Shown here: positions 34,862 to 42,907 of the stretch, one piece after another | How the letters are laid out: each line of letters starts with the position of its first letter | How positions within the stretch are numbered: position 1 is the first letter of the stretch | Assembly (NCBI GenBank): GCA_965207345.1 | Contig: OZ242280.1 | Span: 992,001 to 1,056,000, forward strand | Direction of reading: 5' to 3' | DNA: 64,000 nucleotides | From: G965207345 sp965207345 | GTDB taxonomy: Bacteria > Pseudomonadota > Gammaproteobacteria > PS1 > Pseudothioglobaceae | Position numbers and translations under genes: made by a program | The notes under the pieces: model-generated | Told to the model about the DNA's origin: nothing | Database searches by the model: none | Seen by the model: only the letters and a program-made list of their open reading frames with translations

Positions 34862-35800
34862 ATGACGTACATAAAACATCATTGGAAGAAGAGCGAAATA
34901 GAAGCATTATTTGCCTTAGCATTTAATGATTTATTATTTAAAGCGCACAGAGTACACAGAGAATTTTTTAATGCTAATAAAATTCAGCGTAGTGCACTCT
35001 TAAGTGTCAAAACAGGTGCATGTCCAGAAGATTGCTCTTATTGCGCTCAAAGCGCACGCTATGATACGCAGTTAAAGCGAGAAACACTAATGCCCTTAGC
35101 TGAGGTTATAACGCAGGCTAAAAGTGCAAAAAAAAGTGGGGCAACGCGTTTTTGCATGGGTGCTGCCTGGCGTAACCCTACAGATAAAAATCTAGATAAA
35201 GTAATTGTTATGATAAAGGCTGTTAAAGCGCTTGATATGGAGACTTGCGTAACACTTGGCATGCTCAGTAATAAACAAGCTAGGAAATTAAAAACTGCTG
35301 GGCTTGATTACTATAATCATAACATTGATACTTCTAAAGAATATTATAACCAGGTAATTACTACGCGTAGTTTCGAGGATAGGATAAAAACTTTGCAAGC
35401 TCTTAGAACAGCAGGTATTCGTGTTTGCAGTGGCGCTATTTTAGGGATGGGTGAGACACGTGCAGATAGAATATCTATGCTCAAATCACTTGCTAATTTG
35501 GAGGAGCATCCGGAAAGTGTGCCCATTAACGCGCTTATTCCAATTGATGGCACACCACTTGCTGATGCAAAACCAATTAGTGATATTGAGTTTGTACGCG
35601 TTATTGCCGTTGCTAGAATTATGATGCCGCGCTCTGTTATTCGCCTATCTGCTGGTCGTCTTAATATGACAAGTGCTATGCAGGCACTGTGTTTTTTTGC
35701 TGGTGCTAACTCCCTGTTTTATGGCGAGCAATTACTGACAACAGGCAATGCACCTGTTGATTCTGATGCGCGTTTATTTAATGAGCTTGGTATTCAGTAA
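34862..35800 (+). CDS. bioB: Biotin synthase
   Basis: BioB inserts sulfur into dethiobiotin using radical SAM chemistry and two iron-sulfur clusters. The 312-residue protein has the cluster motif CPEDCSYCAQS (CxxxCxxC), FCMGAAWRNP, the [2Fe-2S] ligand regions (YNHNIDTS, VCSGAILGMGE) and the late RLSAGR arginine ligand motif. bioF and bioH are at 45-47 kb in the window, so the pathway is split between at least two loci. BioA, BioC and BioD were not seen. Confidence 0.96.
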   Translation: MTYIKHHWKKSEIEALFALAFNDLLFKAHRVHREFFNANKIQRSALLSVKTGACPEDCSYCAQSARYDTQLKRETLMPLAEVITQAKSAKKSGATRFCMGAAWRNPTDKNLDKVIVMIKAVKALDMETCVTLGMLSNKQARKLKTAGLDYYNHNIDTSKEYYNQVITTRSFEDRIKTLQALRTAGIRVCSGAILGMGETRADRISMLKSLANLEEHPESVPINALIPIDGTPLADAKPISDIEFVRVIAVARIMMPRSVIRLSAGRLNMTSAMQALCFFAGANSLFYGEQLLTTGNAPVDSDARLFNELGIQ

Positions 35801-35830
35801 AAAAAGGAATAAAAAATCAGTGTGAATTAA

Positions 35831-36064
35831 ATGCAACCAATAAAAGTATGGCAATTAGCAGTAATATATTTATTACAGAAATCAAAAAATTGATAGGCTA
35901 TAATTTTAGTAACAGAAATAGAGAAAGAGCTGAGGTATGGCAGAGCTTTATTACCTTTATCTGCTTTTTGCGGTATCATAGGAAATCTGCTAATAGTTAG
36001 ATGTTTACCATCCATCTTTCTGTTATTTTTTATAAGGGAGTTGGAGAGAAAATATGCAAAATAA
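35831..36064 (+). pseudogene. Decayed small membrane-protein reading frame
   Basis: Starting at ATG 35831 a frame reads 20 codons, hits TGA and TAG in tandem (35891-35896), then continues open for about 55 codons to TAA 36062. The second part has an acidic start (TEIEKELRYGRALLP) and a strongly hydrophobic helix-like stretch (CGIIGNLLIVRCL, PSIFLLFFIREL). No start codon follows the two stops, which suggests a broken gene rather than two genes. The family is not recognised. The unusual length of coding-like sequence between bioB and the next small genes is the main support. Confidence 0.3.
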
Positions 36065-36325
36065 TACTTCTGCAAAAGAAAATCCTTGTATATTTTTGGA
36101 AAAATATCCCAAAAACATGAAAACATTGCCTATAAATATATATCTAATAATAAAGAAGATTTTCCTGACCCTGCCTGTATTCAATACACTCATTATTGGG
36201 CAGAAAACAATATATCAACACCACAAAAAGCCATTGCACTTTTTAGGGTTTTAGATAGGCTCAAATACTCTGATAATGAAATAGTTCAATATTCAATATT
36301 TGTAGTGTATAAAGAAGGGGTATAA
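36054..36325 (+). pseudogene. Hypothetical small protein gene with a one-base frameshift
   Basis: A ribosome-binding site (GGAGAG) precedes ATG 36054. Frame 1 reads MQNNTSAKENPCIFLEKYPK and then becomes unlike a protein. The +2 frame reads on convincingly to 36325 (HENIAYKYISNNKEDFPDP, YTHYWAENNISTPQKA, LFRVLDRLKYSDNE, VYKEGV). The two join perfectly if one A is added to the run of five A at about 36113-36117, which suggests a recent homopolymer deletion, a sequencing error or slippage. The restored product would be about 91 residues, soluble, of unknown family. The stop abuts the next start (TAA then ATG 36326), so the two genes are probably coupled. Confidence 0.5.
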
Positions 36326-36598
36326 ATGAAATTCCATAAAAAGGTTGGTACAGTGACAATGACAGGGTCAGTTATATTGTTGGTATTACTATCTGCATTA
36401 TCAGAAAATAATAGCCGCGGCTATTGCGGTTATGGTCGTGGCTATTACAGAGAAGGTTTTAATTTTCTAATGAATTGTCTAAGTTTGTATGGTCGGGAAT
36501 TAAAATATGTATTAGTATTATGTGTTATATTATTTTGCGTAGGTTTTCTCTGGTATAAAGCAGTATTAAATATCCCTAATAGTATTAAATATCCCTAA
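36326..36598 (+). CDS. Small two-helix membrane protein with Gly/Tyr-rich loop
   Basis: A 90-residue protein with two hydrophobic segments (about residues 10-25 and 59-75). They flank a short loop rich in Gly, Tyr, Arg and Cys (RGYCGYGRGYYREG). It directly follows the frameshifted gene. Its last residues and stop lie inside a 19-base tandem repeat, so the C terminus has been altered by repeat expansion; the first repeat encodes VLNIPN and the second, out of phase, SIKYP. The family is not recognised. It may be a phage- or toxin-like small membrane protein, but nothing in the sequence proves this. Confidence 0.45.
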   Translation: MKFHKKVGTVTMTGSVILLVLLSALSENNSRGYCGYGRGYYREGFNFLMNCLSLYGRELKYVLVLCVILFCVGFLWYKAVLNIPNSIKYP

Positions 36599-36627
36599 TA
36601 GTATTAAATATCCCTAATAGTATTAAA
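36563..36627 (+). repeat. 19-base tandem repeat, about 3.4 copies
   Basis: The unit GTATTAAATATCCCTAATA occurs at 36563, 36582 and 36601 without mismatch, and an eight-base partial copy starts at 36620. The perfect identity points to recent slippage expansion. The array overlaps the 3' end of the small membrane protein gene. About 180 bases of otherwise featureless AT-rich sequence separate it from lolD. Confidence 0.9.
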
Positions 36628-36809
36628 AATTTCAAACACAATAAACCTTTAGAATAAAATAGAGTTTATAAATAAAGGACAAGCAATAATAATTAGGGTT
36701 AGAGTGTAATTAAATTATTAAAATTAAGTAAAAAAAACTATTCATCATAATAAAATTACCTAACTAAGTGTTCCAGCAGACGGTTTATGTTGTTCGCTAA
36801 ATTAGGTCG

Positions 36810-37487
36810 TTATAAAGCAATAATACGCTCTGCCTGCTCAGCGCGTTTTTCATCGTGTGTGGTGATAATGAGTGTAATATAAGCAGCTTTTGTCTCTGTT
36901 AAGAGATGGTTGAAAATTTGTGTTGCTGTTTTGGTATCCAAGTTTCCTGTGGGTTCGTCTGCTAAGAGAATTTCTGGTTTATGAATAAGTGCCCTAGCAA
37001 TAGCAATGCGCCCGCGCTCTCCGCCTGATAGCGCGTTTGGTAGGTGCTTTGCGCGCTCAGTTAAGTTTATTTTTTCCAGCAGGGCATAGGCTTTTTTGCG
37101 GGCATTTTTTTTATTTTCACCGCAAATACGAAGAGGCATAGCAATATTATCCAGCGCACTAAAGGATTTTAACAAATGTGTCTGCTGATACATAAAACCA
37201 AAATATTTGCGCCGAAACAAAGTGCGCGCACTTTCGGACATTTTTTTGGTATAACGCCCTTTAATAATAATGTTCCCTGTGCTTTGAGTATCCAGTGTGC
37301 CGATGAGATGAAGTAACGTTGACTTACCCACGCCACTTCTACCAACAATAGCAATATGTTCACCTTTTTTAACGTTTAGGTTAAAATTATTTAATACTGG
37401 GGTATTGTGAAATTTGCCAGTGTAGGAGTAACCTAAATTTTCACAGCGGATGATATCCGAATTTTCTGCATTTATTTTTTGAGGCAT
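36810..37487 (-). CDS. lolD: Lipoprotein-releasing system ATP-binding protein LolD
   Basis: LolD is the ATPase of the LolCDE complex that extracts lipoproteins from the inner membrane for transfer to LolA. The 225-residue protein has Walker A GRSGVGKSTLLH, Q-loop FMYQQTHLL, signature ALSGGERGRIAIARAL, Walker B ILLADEPTGNLD and H-loop ITTHDE. It follows lolC by 41 bases on the minus strand. MacB-like ATPases are close relatives, but the gene pair with lolC makes Lol the better call. Confidence 0.9.
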   Translation of the reverse strand: MPQKINAENSDIIRCENLGYSYTGKFHNTPVLNNFNLNVKKGEHIAIVGRSGVGKSTLLHLIGTLDTQSTGNIIIKGRYTKKMSESARTLFRRKYFGFMYQQTHLLKSFSALDNIAMPLRICGENKKNARKKAYALLEKINLTERAKHLPNALSGGERGRIAIARALIHKPEILLADEPTGNLDTKTATQIFNHLLTETKAAYITLIITTHDEKRAEQAERIIAL

Positions 37488-37528
37488 AATTGATAAAATT
37501 AGTAGAATATATGACCCTAATTTTTTAC

Positions 37529-38800
37529 CTATTCGTAATTTAAAATTTTAATGACATTCATTTTAGCACCGTAATAAGCAGGATAAATACTGGATAAGAC
37601 AACAGCAGTAAAAGCACTTAAGACAGTTAAAATAATATCTAAGGTTTTAATTTCTGAGGGCAGGCGATTTACATAAAAAATATGCTCAGGTAATAATTTA
37701 AAATGAAATATCCCCTCCAATGTGCTTACAACTGTTTCAATATTAAGTGCAAGCAAAATACCAAGTGCAGCCCCGATACTAATGCCAATAATGCCGATAA
37801 GTAAACCTTGATAAAAAAATATTTTCATAATGCTACCTTTGCGCATCCCCATTGTTTTTAAAATGGCAATATCAGCTTTTTTATTATTTACCACCATTAC
37901 CATCATAGAGACAATATTAAAAGCAGCGATGATAATAATAAAAAATAAAATAAGCGCTACCATATTTTTTTCTAATTGAAGTGCACGGATAAAGTTTGCT
38001 TTTTGCTGAGTCCAAGTGATGATTTGATAAGGGCGGGTTTCAGAGTTACTATTTATAAATTTACTCAAAGCAGTGCGTATTTTATCTGCAGCAAAAACAT
38101 CGCTAAATTTTAAACGCAAGCCACTGATATGATTTTTAATGACGTAGAATTTTTGTGCTTGACTCAGATGAATAAGCCCAAGGTGATTGTTATATTCTGG
38201 AGCACCTGCATCAAAAATACCGCTGACTTTAAAATGCTTCAAATGTGGCATTGGAATTGCTGAATTTTGTTTAATATCAGGGGCTAATAAGAGCACTTCA
38301 TCACCCACACTAATACCAAGATTCAGTGCTGTGCCAAGCCCAATTAAAATTTGCGCTTCATCTTCACTTAAGGTATTAGTGCCATAGCGCATTTTAAAAA
38401 GTAAGTGTGAGACAGATTTTTCTGCCTCTGGCAAAATACCACGCACAGAAATACCGCCTACCTCTCCTTTATGACTTAAGAGTGCATATTTTTCAATATA
38501 GGGCGCAACGCCTACGATATGCGCTTCATTTTTAATTTTTGGGTATTTCTTAATTTTACTTTCTAGTGTGCGCCAATTTATAAGTCTATTGTCATAACTC
38601 GTGATATAGCCATGTGCAATTGCAGCAAGAATACGTTCTTTAATTTCTTTGTGAAAACCATTCATTACCGAAAGGGTGGTGATAAGTGTCATCACAGTAA
38701 TAATGAGTGATAGAATGGAGACAGTACTAATAAATGAGATAAAACCGCCACGCACACGTGTAGTGCGCAAATATTTGGTAGCGATTTGCAGTTCAAGCAT
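37529..38800 (-). CDS. lolC: Lipoprotein-releasing system permease LolC/LolE
   Basis: A 423-residue permease with the classic layout: an N-terminal helix (ISFISTVSILSLIITVMTLITT), a large periplasmic domain (about 50-265) and three C-terminal helices. The start LQIATKYLRTTR and the GFHKEIKERIL stretch are typical of LolC/LolE. Only one permease gene is present beside lolD. Many proteobacteria use a single LolF-type permease as a homodimer, and that may be so here, so the symbol is provisional. Confidence 0.88.
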   Translation of the reverse strand: MLELQIATKYLRTTRVRGGFISFISTVSILSLIITVMTLITTLSVMNGFHKEIKERILAAIAHGYITSYDNRLINWRTLESKIKKYPKIKNEAHIVGVAPYIEKYALLSHKGEVGGISVRGILPEAEKSVSHLLFKMRYGTNTLSEDEAQILIGLGTALNLGISVGDEVLLLAPDIKQNSAIPMPHLKHFKVSGIFDAGAPEYNNHLGLIHLSQAQKFYVIKNHISGLRLKFSDVFAADKIRTALSKFINSNSETRPYQIITWTQQKANFIRALQLEKNMVALILFFIIIIAAFNIVSMMVMVVNNKKADIAILKTMGMRKGSIMKIFFYQGLLIGIIGISIGAALGILLALNIETVVSTLEGIFHFKLLPEHIFYVNRLPSEIKTLDIILTVLSAFTAVVLSSIYPAYYGAKMNVIKILNYE

Positions 38801-38929
38801 GATAAAAAATAAGAGTGCTAGAAATAAGAGAATACAATACTTAATGATTATTTTTTAACTTAGCAGATTATAGCATAATTAAGCATTATGTCCTTTATCT
38901 CCTTATCTTAGTTTAGAATAACAAAATAA

Positions 38930-39937
38930 ATGTTAGAAAAGAAATTAAATCGCTGGCGTTTTTTATTGTTGCCGCTATCTTATATATTTGTGCTGATTGT
39001 TTTTATACGTCGTGCTATTTACCGCTTGGGCTTACGCCGCGTCATTTATTTAGAAAAACCAATTATTGTCGTTGGCAACATTATTCTTGGTGGCACAGGC
39101 AAAACGCCACTTAGTATTTATCTTGCACATTATTTTGCAAAACAAGGCTTTAAAGTGGGCGTCGTATGCAAAGGCTATGGCGGTAAGCATCAAAAAGGTA
39201 GCTTATGTGTGAATACGCATACACCGGTTGATATAAGTGGTGACGAGGCAAAACTTATCAAAGAAAAAACAAATGCTATTGTGGTGGTTAATAAAAATCG
39301 CGCACAAGGGGCGAAGAGTGCAATTATGATGGGAGCAGATATTATTATAAGTGATGACGGCTTGCAGCACTATAAGATGCACAGAGATATTGAAATTATA
39401 TTAATAGATAGCGCACGCGGTATCGGCAACGGTTTGTTTTTACCAGCGGGTATCTTGCGTGAATCCACAGCGCGTCTTTTGGATGCAGATTTTTTAATTT
39501 ATCACAGACGTCCAAACCAAGAAATAAATATACACAAAAAATTAGCACCATATTTAGCGGGCGATAATGTATTTGAAATGCGTTTGCTACCCCTGCATTT
39601 TATCAATGTAAAAACGCGTATGATAAAAACACTAACATCACTTCAAAAAACATCTAAATTATTTTATGCACTAGCAGCCATTGCAAATTCTGAAGGTTTT
39701 TTTTCTTTACTCAAACAATCAGGTTTTATGATAAGAGAAAAGTCTTTTCCAGATCATTATAGGTTTACAGTGTGTGATTTTAAAAAAATGCATCAATATC
39801 CCGTGTTGATGACTGAAAAAGATGCGGTAAAATGCACACATTTTGCACATCAAAATATGTGGTGTTTAGCGGTTAAGGCAGAATTAAGTAGTGATTTTTT
39901 ATCAAAAATTAGTACGCGTTTAGATAAAATCACATAA
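38930..39937 (+). CDS. lpxK: Tetraacyldisaccharide 4'-kinase LpxK
   Basis: LpxK phosphorylates the lipid A disaccharide at the 4' position at the inner membrane. The 335-residue protein has an N-terminal membrane helix (about 12-27), the P-loop VGNIILGGTGKTPLSIYL, and family motifs VVCKGYGG and ISDDGLQHYKMHRDIEIILID. It leads the plus-strand set lpxK-Trm112-kdsB-folD. Together with kdsB it shows that an LPS with Kdo is made. Confidence 0.94.
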   Translation: MLEKKLNRWRFLLLPLSYIFVLIVFIRRAIYRLGLRRVIYLEKPIIVVGNIILGGTGKTPLSIYLAHYFAKQGFKVGVVCKGYGGKHQKGSLCVNTHTPVDISGDEAKLIKEKTNAIVVVNKNRAQGAKSAIMMGADIIISDDGLQHYKMHRDIEIILIDSARGIGNGLFLPAGILRESTARLLDADFLIYHRRPNQEINIHKKLAPYLAGDNVFEMRLLPLHFINVKTRMIKTLTSLQKTSKLFYALAAIANSEGFFSLLKQSGFMIREKSFPDHYRFTVCDFKKMHQYPVLMTEKDAVKCTHFAHQNMWCLAVKAELSSDFLSKISTRLDKIT

Positions 39938-39996
39938 TATAGTTCTATTAAATATAATTTTTAAAATAAAATACTAATCACACTGGGTAACTAAAA

Positions 39997-40179
39997 ATGT
40001 TATTAGATGAAAAATTATTATCAATGTTAGTTTGTCCTAAAACAAAGGCAGCACTTAAACAAGTTGGCGATGAGCTAATTTGTGAGGAGAGCGGGCTGGC
40101 TTATCCTATTTATGACGGTATTCCCGTTTTACTGATTGATGAAGCACGTGATTTAACAAAAGATAAAAGTAAAAAATAA
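39997..40179 (+). CDS. Trm112/YcaR family small protein
   Basis: A 60-residue protein of the Trm112-like family. The typical order is LLSMLVCPKTKAAL, then LICEESGLAYPIYDGIPVLLIDEAR. In gammaproteobacteria this gene regularly sits between lpxK and kdsB, as here. Its role in bacteria is not firmly known; eukaryotic Trm112 activates methyltransferases. Of the zinc cysteines only part remains (CPKT, CEES), which is common in the bacterial group. Confidence 0.9.
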   Translation: MLLDEKLLSMLVCPKTKAALKQVGDELICEESGLAYPIYDGIPVLLIDEARDLTKDKSKK

Positions 40180-40223
40180 GAGAATACTGGAAAAATCCTT
40201 ATCTTCTATATGCAGTACAGCAA

Positions 40224-40961
40224 ATGTTGAGCTTTTCGGTTATCATCCCTGCACGTTATCATTCTAGCCGTTTGCACGCAAAATTGCTTAGAACTTTGGG
40301 TAATAAGCCAGTTATTGAACATACTTATCTTCGTGCTTGTGAAAGTGGTGCTGAGCGTATTATTATTGCAACAGATGATGCGCGTATTGAAAAAGTATGT
40401 TTAGATTTTGGCGCCGAGGTGTGCATGACTAAAGACAGCCATCCATCAGGTACAGCGCGTATCGGCGAGGTCATTGATAAGTGTAAATTGAAAGATGAGC
40501 AAATTATTGTTAACTTGCAAGGCGACGAACCTGTCTTACAAAGCATGCTTATCACGCAAGTTGCAAAAAATTTATACACCCACAAAACAGCAGTTGCAAC
40601 CCTTTGTACTCCACTTAGAACTGTGGAGGAATATAGAGATAATAATGTGGTCAAAGTTGTAAAAAATGTAAATGATAGAGCACTTTATTTTTCACGCTCT
40701 CCTGTGCCTTATTTTTGTGATATGAAAATAATACTGCAGGTGTGTTATCGTCATATCGGCATTTATGCTTATCAGACGAGTTTTTTGCGCACTTTTCTGA
40801 AATACAAGATGAGTATATTAGAGAAAGTTGAATCTTTAGAGCAGCTCACTATGCTCTATTATGGTTATGATATACATACTTATACTAGTAAAATATGCAC
40901 AGGTTTTGGGATAGACACGAAAGAAGATTTAGAAAAATTAAGAGCAACATGGCAATCATAG
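40224..40961 (+). CDS. kdsB: 3-deoxy-manno-octulosonate cytidylyltransferase KdsB
   Basis: KdsB activates Kdo as CMP-Kdo for the inner core of LPS. The 245-residue protein has the nucleotide-binding start VIIPARYHSSRLHAKLL, IIATDDARIEKVC, VNLQGDEPVL, the substrate loop RALYFSRSPVPY and the end TGFGIDTKEDLEKL. All are family hallmarks. Its 3' end overlaps the folD start by 13 bases, so the two are coupled. Confidence 0.95.
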   Translation: MLSFSVIIPARYHSSRLHAKLLRTLGNKPVIEHTYLRACESGAERIIIATDDARIEKVCLDFGAEVCMTKDSHPSGTARIGEVIDKCKLKDEQIIVNLQGDEPVLQSMLITQVAKNLYTHKTAVATLCTPLRTVEEYRDNNVVKVVKNVNDRALYFSRSPVPYFCDMKIILQVCYRHIGIYAYQTSFLRTFLKYKMSILEKVESLEQLTMLYYGYDIHTYTSKICTGFGIDTKEDLEKLRATWQS

Positions 40962-41803
40962 ATGGCAGAAAAATCGCACAGAATTTATTAAATCATCTAG
41001 CAGATGAGGTGCGAAAATTGAAGCAAAAACCTGGTTTAGCAGTGATCACTGTAGGAAGAAACCCTGCTTCTAAAATTTATGTGAAAAATAAACTTGCTAT
41101 GTGTAAGCAAGTGGGTATTTACTCAAAGAAAATAGCGCTTGTTGAGAATATTACTGAGAGAGAATTGTTAGTTGAGATTGACAAGCTGAATAGGGCAGAT
41201 GATATTGATGGCATTTTAGTGCAACTCCCATTACCTGAGCACTTAGAAGTAAATAAAATTTTAGCTCATATTGCCCCAACTAAAGATGTAGATGGTCTTC
41301 ATCCTTATAATGCAGGTAGATTGATGCAAAATGATCCGCTATTAACGGCGTGCACTCCAAAAGGCATTATGTATTTATTAAGTGCTACAAATGTTACTAT
41401 ATTAGGACGTTATGTGGTAGTTGTTGGTGCATCTAATATTGTAGGAAAGCCGATAGCGATGTTGTTACTTAATGCGGGAGCAACTGTTTGCATTTGCAAT
41501 AGTAAAACAAAAGATTTAAGCAGTTATTTAAAAAAGGCAGATATTGTTATAGTCGCTGTGGGTAAGGCAAAACTTATTCGTGCTGATATGTTAAAAGAAA
41601 GTAGCGTGATAATTGATGTAGGTATTAATTATCTAGCGAATGGTACAATAGTTGGTGATGTTGATTTTGAGAATGTTAAGAAAAAGGTAGCTAGCATTAC
41701 TTCTGTCCCTGGCGGCGTTGGACCGATGACAATTGCGAGTTTGATAGAAAATACTGTATTTGCTCACAAGACACGAAGGCTTATAAATACAAAAAAAGAT
41801 TAA
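40949..41803 (+). CDS. folD: Bifunctional methylenetetrahydrofolate dehydrogenase/cyclohydrolase FolD
   Basis: FolD converts methylene-THF to methenyl- and then formyl-THF in one-carbon metabolism. The start is set at ATG 40949 (MAIIDGRKIAQNLL); upstream in-frame codons belong to kdsB. The 284-residue protein contains the catalytic Lys region (SKIYVKNKLAMC), ILVQLPLPEHL, PTKDVDGLHPYNAGRL, the nucleotide-binding VVGASNIVGKPIAMLL and the end VPGGVGPMTIASLIENT. The glycosyltransferase copies begin ten bases downstream. Confidence 0.96.
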   Translation: MAIIDGRKIAQNLLNHLADEVRKLKQKPGLAVITVGRNPASKIYVKNKLAMCKQVGIYSKKIALVENITERELLVEIDKLNRADDIDGILVQLPLPEHLEVNKILAHIAPTKDVDGLHPYNAGRLMQNDPLLTACTPKGIMYLLSATNVTILGRYVVVVGASNIVGKPIAMLLLNAGATVCICNSKTKDLSSYLKKADIVIVAVGKAKLIRADMLKESSVIIDVGINYLANGTIVGDVDFENVKKKVASITSVPGGVGPMTIASLIENTVFAHKTRRLINTKKD

Positions 41804-41813
41804 GAGACCAAAT

Positions 41814-42785
41814 ATGATACTGACAAACAAAACCTCAATTGGTTTCTCTAAAAACAAAGCTATTATAAACACTGAACTTTTAGAGATTCCAAAATTAATC
41901 AAAGCCTCTAAAAAATCAAATAACAAAGATCCTAAGATCCCCAGAATTATTTATCAAACTTTTAAAAGTAATTGTGTACCTAAAGGAATGTATGACTCTG
42001 CTATGTCTTGGGTGAAATTTAATCCAACATACGAATATAGGTTTTTTGATGATAATGACTGCATTACACTTATTAAAAATAATTTTGATCAAAAAATCCT
42101 AGATATTTATCTCTCTATCAAAATTGGTGCATTCCGTGCTGATATTTGGCGATATTGCGCACTTTATTTAACAGGCGGAGTTTACGCTGATATTGATACC
42201 GTTTGCACACGAGAGCTTGATACATTGATTGATGATGATATAGATTTTATTGCTCCATTTGATATTCCAGTGCCATATGATATATATAACGCATTTATTT
42301 GTACCCAAGCCAGACATCCTTTTTTAGAACAAATGATTTATCGTATTAAAACAAAGATGCAGATAAACAAAGCAACAAATTTATTTCACATAACGGGACC
42401 TCCAGGACTTGGTATTGCCATAAATCAGGTACTTGGCAGAAATAAGTATTATCTCTTTGAAACTGGAAAATACAAGACAAAGCATCATGTATTTAAAATT
42501 CTTGGAAGAAAAGCTGATGTAGTTGATAATGGGGAAATTGTTTTAAATACAATGTATCAGGGCTATAAAAAAGATTTAAAAAAAATGGATGTTTTGCATT
42601 GGTTCGGTGCTTCAAGAATCAGAGATAGAAAAGCCTATAAGCGTATATTAAGAAAATTATTAGGTGAAAAATTATCTAGCAATATTGGTAAAATGATAGG
42701 TATGCAATGTCATTTTATATTAATAAAAAACATTATCGTGAAACTTATTTATTTGTTTACCAGATCAAAAGTAACGAAATTGTAA
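41814..42785 (+). CDS. Och1-like glycosyltransferase, copy 1
   Basis: A 323-residue protein of the glycosyltransferase sugar-binding DXD family (Gly_transf_sug, relatives of yeast Och1 and capsule sugar transferases). PRIIYQTF (residues 43-50), FRADIWRYCALYLTGGVYADIDT with the DXD metal and nucleotide-sugar site at Asp126/Asp128, and the ITGPPGLG loop support this. The C terminus has a hydrophobic, basic stretch that could hold it at the membrane. Copy 1 has its own N-terminal sequence (first 11 residues), and differs from copies 2 and 3 in a cluster after residue 148 (FDIPVPYD in place of LSIRTIPYG) and near the end. Sugar and acceptor are unknown; LPS or a surface glycan is likely. Confidence 0.8.
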   Translation: MILTNKTSIGFSKNKAIINTELLEIPKLIKASKKSNNKDPKIPRIIYQTFKSNCVPKGMYDSAMSWVKFNPTYEYRFFDDNDCITLIKNNFDQKILDIYLSIKIGAFRADIWRYCALYLTGGVYADIDTVCTRELDTLIDDDIDFIAPFDIPVPYDIYNAFICTQARHPFLEQMIYRIKTKMQINKATNLFHITGPPGLGIAINQVLGRNKYYLFETGKYKTKHHVFKILGRKADVVDNGEIVLNTMYQGYKKDLKKMDVLHWFGASRIRDRKAYKRILRKLLGEKLSSNIGKMIGMQCHFILIKNIIVKLIYLFTRSKVTKL

Positions 42786-42820
42786 AAATCTTGATAAACA
42801 CGTAGTGGGGAGGAAGTTTA

Positions 42821-42907
42821 ATGGTGTTATTAAAATTGGCAAGAGAAGGTTTAGGGCACATTGATTGTAATATTAATAATGGCAATGAAAAAATCCCTAA
42901 ACAATAA
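42821..42907 (+). pseudogene. Truncated 5' copy of the glutaredoxin/GST-like gene (repeat 1)
   Basis: From ATG 42821, with the same strong ribosome-binding site (GGGGAGGAAG) as the intact gene at 44981, the first 14 codons (MVLLKLAREGLGHI) match it apart from the junction. The frame then runs through the junction and stops after 28 codons. It overlaps the start of glycosyltransferase copy 2. It may act only as a short leader ORF that feeds ribosomes into that gene. Confidence 0.8.

Noticed and set aside
36002..36126. Minus-strand open frame over the bioB downstream gap (up to 99 codons, 35827-36126)
   Set aside because: No ribosome-binding site and no protein-like composition; it is antisense to better supported plus-strand frames with a good start.
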